Below are positions 35,931 through 44,011 of a stretch of 64,000 bases of DNA, in pieces; the first letter of the stretch is position 1, and each line of letters opens with the position of its first letter. Source of the DNA: CAYPPG01 sp964412555 (GTDB taxonomy: Bacteria > Hinthialibacterota > Hinthialibacteria > Hinthialibacterales > Hinthialibacteraceae); the NCBI GenBank assembly GCA_964412555.1, contig CAYPPG010000001.1, positions 124,001-188,000 on the forward strand. Reading direction: 5' to 3'. The notes under the pieces were generated by a model that worked only from the letters and a program-made list of their open reading frames with translations, was not told the DNA's origin and made no database searches. Made by a program: the position numbers and the translations under genes.

Positions 35931-37387
35931 ATGAAAGAGAGGTATGTATGGTTCGCAGTGCTCATGCTCTGCGTCGCACCCCTATCCTACTCGCAGGCCG
36001 TAGGCGAGTTTGACGGCCAAATGAGTATAGGGGATGATGGAGGCATTGGAGAAGCCAATTTCTCCGATGGCACGTACGAGGTTCTCGCTTCCGGAAATGA
36101 TATTTGGGGAACCGCAGACGGAATGTATTGGATTTTTAAAGAAGTCTCCGGCTCTTTTATCGCCACCGTCGATTGTGCGTGGGGACCGCAGGAAATCCCC
36201 GGCGGCAGCGACGATGTTCATGCCGCGCAATCGGCGGTAGTTTAGAAGTTACCGGCTTGGATCAAGAAACCGTATATCTCGGCTTAGCAGTCACATCGCA
36301 CGATACCAACAATCTTGAACGGGCTTTTTTCAACAACTTCCAGATTAATGTCATCGAAGTCGGTATAAGCACTGCCCGCACGATCCCGGAACCGGAAATT
36401 GTAAAAGGTGGGTCAATTAGTGGTATTGAAGTAACCGCAATAATTGAAGAAGGAAAATCCGCCGATGTGGTCATTGAAGAGATCCCACCGGCAGGTTTTG
36501 TCGTATCGAATGTCTCGGCCAATGCGGGTGACACAACCGTCGAATCGGATGGAAGCATCACCTGGACAATCACCGGCGCCAGCGGTTCCGATTCCAAACT
36601 GACCTATGACGTTCAAGACGATAGCGCGCCAATGGGCGCCTCCAATTTCTCGGGCAGTATTGCATCCGGAGACAATGAATTTGCGACGACGGGTGATGCC
36701 GCTGTTTCCGTCGTTCCTCCAATCGCCGGCGATGATCTCGGAATATTCGACGATCATGAAAGCTTAGGGGACAATATCCAAATCGAAGGCAATGTTCGCT
36801 ATGATCCGGGTTCGGAAACCTTCTTTGTAATCGGCAATGGTGCTGATATTTGGGGAAGTTCCGATAACTTCCACTATCTTTACACCACCGTTTCCGGTGA
36901 CTTCATCATCACGATTGAAGATGCCAGCGTCTATGCTGGCGGCCCAAATCCGACCACCAGCGATTGGCACAAAATGGGAATCATGGTGCGCGAAAACTAC
37001 GACCCCGAAGCCGGTCCTTGGTTGGACCCTGGCTCCAACTATGCATTTGCCATGCTGCGGAATCAGGATCAAGGCTTGATCCTGCAATGGCGCGAAACCT
37101 ACGGCGGTGGCGCCGCGCCGGGATTCGTCGAAGGCGATCAAGTCCTGCCTGCCGACCACAACAGCACCTTTGGTTTGATGCGCGAAGGCGATACCTTCAC
37201 CGACTTCTATTATGATGAAAACGGTGAGATTGTGAGGCATGCCAGCCACGATGTTGTCTTCGAAACCGATCCTGTCTATGTCGGAATTGCGGTCACCTCA
37301 CACCAAACCGGCTCTACAGCGATCGGTCAGTTCCGAAATCCGCAATTATATCTCGGGACACCCGTCAGGAAGTGGATGTTGTATTGA
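35931..37387 (+). pseudogene. LamG-module exported protein, broken by deletion and frameshift
   Basis: ATG 35931 follows TTGGGAGG and encodes a signal peptide (MKERYVWFAVLMLCVAPLSY to SQA) and the first half of a LamG-like module (GNDIWGTADGMYWIFKEVSG). After GGSDDVHAA the frame ends at 36245. The +2 frame resumes inside the end of the same module (GSLEVTGLDQETVYLGLAV) and continues through a DUF11-like domain and a second complete module (GNGADIWGSSDNFHYLY, WHKMGIMVREN) to VRKWMLY at 37387. Compared with the intact paralogue upstream, about 100 residues including the W-x-K-[MI]-G block of module 1 are missing at the break near 36210-36240. The C-terminal part stays open for about 380 codons with no further damage, so the break is recent. 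Confidence 0.8.
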
Positions 37388-37419
37388 TCCGCTTTCTTGA
37401 AAATAGATTTCAAAACTCT

Positions 37420-37450
37420 CGGCCCGGAATTCAATTTCCGGGCCGTTTTC
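37420..37450 (+). terminator. Rho-independent terminator
   Basis: CGGCCCGGAAtt pairs with TTCCGGGCCG, followed by TTTTC. Located 33 bases after the broken LamG-module gene. Confidence 0.88.
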
Positions 37451-37631
37451 TTAAATATCAATTACTCCCCAACGATTTTCTCAATCCAAACAATTAACAG
37501 CCTTCTTTACATGTCACTTATCTCCTGCTTAAGTTAAGCATGCCCGTCACCACATTTTCACAATCACGGGTTTTCCATATTGAATTGAATCGCTGTATCC
37601 CTGCACAAGAAAAAATCATGAGGTGAAAGAA

Positions 37632-39839
37632 ATGATTTGGAAACGATCCTACACTACTCTATGTTTGATACTATTCGCTTCAATTTCATGCTTCGCTAAT
37701 CCCGATTTCCGAACAACCATCGACCTCAACGGCCAATGGGAATTCGAACAGACAAAAGAGGCATTCCCCCCCAAAGAATTCACGAGAGCGATCCCAATCC
37801 CCGGTCTCATCGATTTAGCAAAACCACGAATCGAACAATATGAAGACTATTTTAACGGCACCCAAGAGCCACGATACAATTGGTACCGGCGTGAAGTCGA
37901 TATCCCGGCCAACCTTACGAACGCGGAAGCCGTCTTGACCATCCTCAAAAGCAAGTATGTCACGCATGCCTATGTGAACGGCTTCGAAGTGGGGAACTCC
38001 ATCGCCTGTTACACTCCGATGGATTTCCCCATCACCCACGCCTTGCGTTACGGCGAGAAAAACGAAATCCTCATCCGAGTCGGTGACAAAAAATGGCTGC
38101 CCAGCGCCTCCCCCGGAACCACAGACAAAGAAAAAGTCGGATACATCCCTGGAATCTGGGATGATGTTTATCTTTCATTCACAGGGAAATACCGAATCCA
38201 TCGGTCATTGTTGCTCCCCTCGGTTGCAGACAACAAAGTGACTGCCAAAATCCTGGTTCGCAGCTTCTACCCCGCCCAAATTCAATATGGAGACAAAATG
38301 CAAGATGATTGTCAGGTTAACATTGCTATTCGAGAAAAGAAAAGCGGGAAAACGGTTGTCAAGGACATCGGCGTAACATCGACGGTGAAACGAGACAATA
38401 TCACCGAATTGGAACTCGAAGTTCCCATGAACAATCCCCACCTTTGGTCACCTGCTGATCCCTTTTTATACACTGCCACGATATCGCTCTATGAAGGGAA
38501 ATCGCAAAGTGATCAAATCAACGTCCATTTCGGCATGCGGGATTTCAAACGCGCTGATAAGTATTTCACGTTGAATGGGGAAAAAATCATCCTTCGCGGA
38601 ACGAACATCACCCTCCACCGCTTTTTCGAAGGTCCGGACCGAAATGCGCTTCCCTGGAACAAGGAATGGGTCAAGGAGTTAATGCAAAAAATCCCGAAAC
38701 AACTCGACTGGAACGCCATGCGGGTCTGTGTCGGTATCGCTCCGAAATTCTGGTACGACCTCGCCGATGAAGCCGGTATCATGCTGCAAAATGAATGGAA
38801 TTATTGGCAGAATCACGGCTGGGATGCGCAGGTTCGCGAAGAATATACCGATTGGGTATGGGCGGACGGTAACCACCCCAGCATCGTCATCTGGGACGCC
38901 ATCAATGAGAATTGGGATGATTTCATCGGCAACATCTTGATCCCCGATTTGAAGAAACTTGATCCCACCCGCATCTGGGATGCAGGCTATATGACCTTCG
39001 AGCATATGACATTGGATGAAATGGACGAACCGCACCCATATATGGTTTACGGCATGAGAGACAATTTCGATCAATACATGGAGGAGCATCCCTACCCCCT
39101 CGGCGACTTAGGCTACTGGCCGCAAAATCGTCAATATCATGGGAAAAGCGCCCCGCAATTGGTGAACGAATACGGCTGGATTTGGCTTTGGCGCAACGGC
39201 CATCCCGCAAAATTGACCGAAAACAACTACCGGTATTACCTCGGAGAGAATTCCTCCTCTGAGGCCAACCGTGAATTGCAAGCCTATTGGCTGCAATGCC
39301 AAACGGAATGGCTGCGAACCGACCGCACCCTCGCCGGTGTTCTTGCCTTCTGCTATTTGACGAACGATTTAGGCTTTACAGGCGACTGGTTCATCGATGA
39401 TATCGAGGATTTGGAATGGAGTCCGGCGCTGCATTGGTTCGGGCATTGCTTCGCTCCCGCAGCCGTATTCATCGATCTCGTGGATGGCCGTTATACGAAA
39501 CATATCGAGCCACACGAACCTGGTTCTTGGTTAGTATTCAATTGTATCGGCGTCAACGATTACGACCATGAAGTGAAAGGCAAAGTTACTGTCAAAATCC
39601 TTGACGCACAGGGAACCGTTGAGTACACACAAACGGATCAGATCACGATCCCCGCGTATGATAAAGAATACCTGCCGTGCGCCGTTCATTTACCGGAAGA
39701 AGAGGGAGGATACGTTCTTGTGTCTGAATTCACACAGAAAAATATTGATCGCAATTCCCCCATTCTAAGCCGCCGTTATCTTAAAATAGGAGAAAAGGAA
39801 ACGTATACCTACTACAAAATAAACCCGAATTTCCCATAG
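37632..39839 (+). CDS. Exported glycoside hydrolase family 2 enzyme
   Basis: 735 residues from ATG 37632, 7 bases after AGGTGA; a GTG at 37623 overlaps that site. Signal peptide MIWKRSYTTLCLILFASISC to FA. GH2 layout: N-terminal sugar-binding jelly roll (WYRREVDIPANL, AYVNGFEVG), Ig-like domain, then a TIM barrel beginning FTLNGEKIILRGTNIT. Catalytic residues seen: acid/base Glu426 in IVIWDAINENW and nucleophile Glu513 in PQLVNEYGW. The acid/base motif reads I-N-E-N rather than the common N-E-[PH], pointing to a divergent subfamily. The substrate (beta-galactoside, -mannoside or -glucuronide) is not decidable here. It lacks the C-terminal tag seen on its exported neighbours. Confidence 0.88.
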   Translation: MIWKRSYTTLCLILFASISCFANPDFRTTIDLNGQWEFEQTKEAFPPKEFTRAIPIPGLIDLAKPRIEQYEDYFNGTQEPRYNWYRREVDIPANLTNAEAVLTILKSKYVTHAYVNGFEVGNSIACYTPMDFPITHALRYGEKNEILIRVGDKKWLPSASPGTTDKEKVGYIPGIWDDVYLSFTGKYRIHRSLLLPSVADNKVTAKILVRSFYPAQIQYGDKMQDDCQVNIAIREKKSGKTVVKDIGVTSTVKRDNITELELEVPMNNPHLWSPADPFLYTATISLYEGKSQSDQINVHFGMRDFKRADKYFTLNGEKIILRGTNITLHRFFEGPDRNALPWNKEWVKELMQKIPKQLDWNAMRVCVGIAPKFWYDLADEAGIMLQNEWNYWQNHGWDAQVREEYTDWVWADGNHPSIVIWDAINENWDDFIGNILIPDLKKLDPTRIWDAGYMTFEHMTLDEMDEPHPYMVYGMRDNFDQYMEEHPYPLGDLGYWPQNRQYHGKSAPQLVNEYGWIWLWRNGHPAKLTENNYRYYLGENSSSEANRELQAYWLQCQTEWLRTDRTLAGVLAFCYLTNDLGFTGDWFIDDIEDLEWSPALHWFGHCFAPAAVFIDLVDGRYTKHIEPHEPGSWLVFNCIGVNDYDHEVKGKVTVKILDAQGTVEYTQTDQITIPAYDKEYLPCAVHLPEEEGGYVLVSEFTQKNIDRNSPILSRRYLKIGEKETYTYYKINPNFP

Positions 39840-39846
39840 AAAATAC

Positions 39847-40398
39847 TTACCCGCGAATATTCAACCGAGGCCGCGGTTGATCTTCTTTCGGAGGATTGGC
39901 AACCGGCATTTTACTCGGCAATTGATGAACTGGCGTGGGTTTTTTGGCTGGTTGTTTCGAATCGAATTTGGGAGTACGTTCCATTGGTTTTTGGACCGCC
40001 TGCGGTTCTTCTTCTTTAAGAAATTTATCCACCGCTTCCGTCCATCCGGAACGTAATGTTTCGACAATCGGGATCACTTCTTCGATAAGACTCGCGTCTT
40101 GCTTGATGTTCGCTTTGACCAAATGATGATAAATAAAATCGTATACTCGTAACAAATTCGCAGCGATGTCACCACCTTTTTCAAAATCGAGAGCGATCAT
40201 TAATTCGGTAAAGATTTTTTGAACTTTTGTCAGTTCAACATGCGCTTTTTCGATTTTCTTTTCTGTTACGGCCTTTTTCGCAATGTGCAACTTTTTAACC
40301 GCCGCATCGAAAATCATCACGAGAAGCTGCGGCTGACTCGCCGTCTCGATTTGGGTTTTTAAATATTGGTGCTGGGGGTTGGCTAGATTAGTAACCAC
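39847..40398 (-). CDS. fliS: Flagellin chaperone FliS with long tail
   Basis: 183 residues, GTG start with GGAGG 7 bases upstream. The first 125 residues are FliS: YLKTQIETASQPQLLVMIFD, then a helical bundle with the typical LDFEKGGDIAANLLRVYDFI block. FliS binds the C-terminal D0 helix of flagellin in the cytoplasm and prevents premature polymerisation. The extra 55 residues after about 130 are proline- and lysine-rich and of low complexity, not part of the usual protein of about 130 residues. It lies downstream of fliD on the same strand, the classical fliD-fliS order. Confidence 0.92.
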   Translation of the reverse strand: MVTNLANPQHQYLKTQIETASQPQLLVMIFDAAVKKLHIAKKAVTEKKIEKAHVELTKVQKIFTELMIALDFEKGGDIAANLLRVYDFIYHHLVKANIKQDASLIEEVIPIVETLRSGWTEAVDKFLKEEEPQAVQKPMERTPKFDSKQPAKKPTPVHQLPSKMPVANPPKEDQPRPRLNIRG

Positions 40399-40533
40399 GT
40401 ACGACCTCCAAATTCCTTCTCTCTCCTATTGTCTAATTTTTCGTCTCTTTACAAAAACGGCAAACAGTACAATATCTTCTATTCTATCACAAAATGAGCG
40501 AACGTGATTGCTACGGACTATCAAAACGTACTT

Positions 40534-42864
40534 CTATCCCTTGCTCGCCGCAAGATTTTGTGACAAATAATCACTCAATTGCTGTGACTCAGACATCGCC
40601 ACTTCCAAATTGGTAAATCGTCGTCTCAACGTCTGCGCATATGTCTCGGCCCGTTTTTCATACCGCTCGATTTGTTCGTTATACAATTCCATTTTATCTT
40701 GTATGGCTTTCGAACTCATGTCGAGAAGGCCACTTCCGAATTGTGTGAATGTTCTTAAATTGTTCCGAAACGTTTTCGCAAATCCCACAACATCGGCGGT
40801 AAGCAATGTTTTCACGGAATCGGGATTGGTGTTGAGAGCAGCCTGCAATTTACCGCTATTAAATTCCAATGTTCCATCTGTTTTTAAGGATATTCCGATG
40901 GAGCCTAATGATAACGCTCCTCCGCTATGAATAATCCCCCCGTTCAATTCATTACCAAATATATAAGTTTTCAATCCCAAATCCGCAGCGGTTGTACCTC
41001 CATCGACTTCCTCTACCGCCAATTGCCCAACCCCACCTGATGTATCGATCAAATTGATCGATGTCCCCACAGAATTGATTTCCGCACGCACATCGACTTG
41101 AGTATTGAGATTGATCGCATCCAAGATATCTTGGACGGTCTCTGCTTGAGATACATCGATTTCGGCACTCTGGCCGGAACGATCCGTTACTTTGATCTTT
41201 CCAAGATCGACTCCTTCCCCGTCGTTTAGATCGGAGACTTTTACACCCGGCAATTCCGGAATCGTCCGGCTGATCATATTCGCCATCATATTTTCCAGTT
41301 GGCGTATCGTGGAATTCCCAAATAAAACCCCCTTTATATTTTCTTGGGGATTATAAACAGTTTGTTCGTTGATCATATTGGCGACATTGTTGAATGCCGA
41401 CACAAAATCATCCACCACCGATTCCACATTCGAATAATTTTCCGTGATGGAAACCGTAGCAGCTGTACTACTTTCACTGACTAGTGCAATGGAAACCCCT
41501 TCAACCAAATCGCTGATCAAGTTGGACGAACGATTGACCGTAACTCCATTAAACGCAAACTGCGAATTTTCCCCTTGCTGGTCATAATTTTTAAAACCGT
41601 AATCCACAATCCCTAATGTATTGAAGATATTATCCGGATCACTGGAAAAAACCGGCCGGCCCGAGGCGCTGGAGATTTCCAAACGCGAATTCGTTCCCAC
41701 TGTGATCACTTGCGCTGCAATATCGGAACCAGCGGCTCCTGCGGCCGCATTGATTGCATCCGCGATTTCCGTGAGTGAATCCGAGTCAAAATCGATATCC
41801 ACGTTAATGGAATCGGATAAATCACCATCACTGATTGTAACGGTTGAAGTATCCGTTTCTCCTAAATCCAACAACTCCCCGATAGAAATGACAGAAGAAG
41901 AAAATTCACCGCTTTGAACACCGGATATAACCCCCAAACTAAATAGAACATTATCCGGATCATCGAATTGAGTAGGGATTCCAGTCTCACTGGAAATTTG
42001 AATCCGTTGTTGAGCACCTTCCGTCAACAGTTTCGCTTGAATATTCGCACCTTGTGCGGCGGATTCCGCGTTGATATCGTTCACCAATTCCGTCAACGTT
42101 CTTGCACCAGCCATATTGATTGATAAACTGTGCTGTCCTCCTGCATCCTGAATGGTGAAACTTTGACCCGCAGCTCCAAAAGTGTCTGTTGGGTCAAACA
42201 ACCCTCCTTGGGCACCTTCTGTCGACGCGTTGACAGTATAATCGTAACTCACTTGCGACGGATCACTTAATCCAAGCGAAGATAAGATGTTATCGGTACC
42301 CACTTCCCTCATTTCAATACGATTCACTCCTGCCGAGGTTGCCCCTATAATCAACTTGTTCTGGTTCGGAGCCGTTTGAACCACGGAAGCGCGCACACCG
42401 GCGTTGGCACCGTTGATCTGAGTAGCTAGCGATAATAGTGAATCGGTATTATTTAAGGAAATAGTTCTTCCATTAATCACAAATTTACCGGACAATCCCA
42501 ACTGGTCTGTCGGACTGGCAAACAAATCGGAAGAAATTTGATCGGTTTTCGCCAGATTATCGACGCGAATATTAAAACTTCCAGTAGAAGCGGAATTGTC
42601 GGCAGATGCTGTTAAAATGCTTTCATTCGAACTTTTGGCTTCCTTGCCCTCAAAAAGAGAAGACGCACCAATACTTTGTGCGCCAATGTCTAAACTTAAA
42701 ACATTGGCGTTCAAAGATTGAAATGCGGTTAATTTTTCCGTCTGCTCTTGAATTTTTTGCTCGAGCTGATCCACTGGCGCTCGAACTTGGATATCAAGAA
42801 TCGCATCTATCAATTCCGTGGTATTAAAACCCGAAATCAATCCTTCGATCGCAAAATTACTCAT
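40534..42864 (-). CDS. fliD: Flagellar filament cap protein FliD, enlarged
   Basis: 776 residues from ATG 42864, behind GAGGAGGAGG; the longer frame (to 42891) reads through that site. N-terminal FliD motif SNFAIEGLISGFNTTELIDA and coiled LDQLEQKIQEQTEKLTAFQ-like region; C-terminal coiled part with FRNNLRTFTQFGSGLLD and LEVAMSESQQLSDYLSQNL. Usual FliD is 450-600 residues. The extra length comes from repeats of the flagellin-hook-IN-type unit (SINMAGARTLTELVNDINAE; NVDIDFDSDSLTEIADAIN), three or four copies in the middle. It caps the filament and folds flagellin subunits. The size matches the giant flagellins next door. A leader hairpin precedes it. Confidence 0.93.
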   Translation of the reverse strand: MSNFAIEGLISGFNTTELIDAILDIQVRAPVDQLEQKIQEQTEKLTAFQSLNANVLSLDIGAQSIGASSLFEGKEAKSSNESILTASADNSASTGSFNIRVDNLAKTDQISSDLFASPTDQLGLSGKFVINGRTISLNNTDSLLSLATQINGANAGVRASVVQTAPNQNKLIIGATSAGVNRIEMREVGTDNILSSLGLSDPSQVSYDYTVNASTEGAQGGLFDPTDTFGAAGQSFTIQDAGGQHSLSINMAGARTLTELVNDINAESAAQGANIQAKLLTEGAQQRIQISSETGIPTQFDDPDNVLFSLGVISGVQSGEFSSSVISIGELLDLGETDTSTVTISDGDLSDSINVDIDFDSDSLTEIADAINAAAGAAGSDIAAQVITVGTNSRLEISSASGRPVFSSDPDNIFNTLGIVDYGFKNYDQQGENSQFAFNGVTVNRSSNLISDLVEGVSIALVSESSTAATVSITENYSNVESVVDDFVSAFNNVANMINEQTVYNPQENIKGVLFGNSTIRQLENMMANMISRTIPELPGVKVSDLNDGEGVDLGKIKVTDRSGQSAEIDVSQAETVQDILDAINLNTQVDVRAEINSVGTSINLIDTSGGVGQLAVEEVDGGTTAADLGLKTYIFGNELNGGIIHSGGALSLGSIGISLKTDGTLEFNSGKLQAALNTNPDSVKTLLTADVVGFAKTFRNNLRTFTQFGSGLLDMSSKAIQDKMELYNEQIERYEKRAETYAQTLRRRFTNLEVAMSESQQLSDYLSQNLAASKG

Positions 42865-42895
42865 CAGAGCCTCCTCCTCGCCCTGTTTCAATCAA

Positions 42896-42913
42896 GAAGG
42901 AATCCGTTCCTTC
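42896..42913 (-). promoter_or_regulatory. Leader hairpin with A-CGGA loop before fliD (possible CsrA site)
   Basis: On the minus strand GAAGGAA-CGGA-TTCCTTC: a perfect 7-bp stem and a 4-base loop, 31 bases before the fliD start. The loop with its 5' A reads A-C-GGA, matching the A-N-GGA motif recognised by CsrA. It is less exact than the four flagellin leaders, since the first A is inside the stem. Confidence 0.45.
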
Positions 42914-43397
42914 ATAAACAACCCGATGAAAAACACATGGCATTTTTCTTCCTTCTCATTATCGGCGGAATCAGAGTAAGGTTGAGCATTATCTAGTGAT
43001 CATTTCAATCAATCTTCGTTTGATCTTGGAACATACCTTTACACATTTTCACATAAATCAGCTTAAAGAGATAATTCAATTTCAATCACTGAATACTTAT
43101 TGAGTATTCATTCTCTGTATAATGTATAATCCAACCGGAAAAAAATTCCACATTCTGAATTCTGACGAGAAATTCTTTCTGATTTCATGTCTTTTTATCT
43201 TCACTCGAATAACTCACAAGAAACTGAAGATTTTTCATTGAGAGATCCATATAATTACTTGATTATATTAAACTTATACCATAACCACTACCTTCGAGGA
43301 ACGGCTGAGTTATAATGAATAGAAATAAATGCTTCTTCTTCGATCTTTTCCCAAGAGTAAAACGCAAAAAACAGTCCAATTGTCTATTTCAAGTGAA
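42914..43397. other. Intergenic region with perfect dyad
   Basis: AT-rich stretch upstream of fliD. The only clear structure is the dyad TGAATACT-tattg-AGTATTCA at 43090-43110, a candidate operator or short hairpin. No gene-like frame with a ribosome binding site is seen. Confidence 0.45.
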
Positions 43398-43427
43398 AAG
43401 CGGATCCTTTTGACAAAGGATCCGCTT
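43398..43427 (-). terminator. Terminator behind flaG
   Basis: AAGCGGATCCTTT pairs with AAAGGATCCGCTT around a 4-base loop, followed on the minus strand by TTTTC. Perfect 13-bp stem, 36 bases past the flaG stop. Confidence 0.75.
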
Positions 43428-43462
43428 CGAATCGTTAACAACAAGTCCAATGCGGCTTGGAT

Positions 43463-43873
43463 TTACAACATCCTGTCGAAAATCAAGCCTATGGATTTCT
43501 TCAAGTTTTCTCTGACTTTGAGGATTTCTTCGGGTGGAATTTCCCGAATTACCTCTTCGGTTTTTGCATCGATAATCGAAATGGCCATTCTTCCAGTGCC
43601 TTTGTCCAAGGTAAATTGGATCCGTTTCGACTCCTGTGTTGTTGCTGATTCCTGTTGCGATTGAGTACGATCCTGTTCAGGAGGAGAAATGAGATTCTTT
43701 TTTCTCCCTGGTTCATCCTTGCTACTCAATGCTACATCTTCAAAGCTCAATTTTGTCGGTTTTCCGCTTTGACGTGATTGGCTCGATTCGTAATGAATAG
43801 CGGGAGTATGGACATCATCACCGGGAACGGCCAATGCCATCGTACTATGCGAGGAAATCGCATCGATATACAT
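43463..43873 (-). CDS. flaG: FlaG family protein
   Basis: 136 residues from ATG 43873, preceded by AAAGGACGG; a longer frame to 43915 is open but less likely. The C-terminal 55 residues are the FlaG domain: IQFTLDKGTGRMAISIIDAK, then EVIREIPPEEILKVRENL. The first 80 residues are polar and probably disordered. FlaG proteins influence filament length. It lies between fliD and the flagellin genes, in the expected order. It lacks the loop-type leader hairpin of its neighbours. Confidence 0.88.
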   Translation of the reverse strand: MYIDAISSHSTMALAVPGDDVHTPAIHYESSQSRQSGKPTKLSFEDVALSSKDEPGRKKNLISPPEQDRTQSQQESATTQESKRIQFTLDKGTGRMAISIIDAKTEEVIREIPPEEILKVRENLKKSIGLIFDRML

Positions 43874-43958
43874 GATGATTCCGTCCTTTCCCATTTGCTT
43901 CAGGTCCAGTAACAATTCTTACTGTGATCCTGCCATACTCTTACAGTAATGGTTACGA

Positions 43959-43990
43959 TAGGAGGAAGAGAGTCATGTCTCTTCCCCCTA
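43959..43990 (-). terminator. Hairpin behind flagellin 1
   Basis: TAGGGGGAAGAG and CTCTTCCTCCTA pair with one G-U, 22 bases after the flagellin stop. No T-run follows, so it may stabilise the 3' end rather than terminate. Confidence 0.5.
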
Positions 43991-44011
43991 CCAGATTGCT
44001 AATTTTACGAA

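Noticed and set aside
36173..36245. Programmed ribosomal frameshift joining the two LamG-module frames
   Set aside because: No slippery heptamer is seen, and about 100 expected residues are missing at the junction, which a frameshift would not explain.
4560..37387. PEP-CTERM, LPxTG or type IX secretion as explanation of the C-terminal signature
   Set aside because: There is no C-terminal membrane helix with basic end, no LPxTG, and no shared 70-100 residue beta-sandwich CTD across the six proteins.
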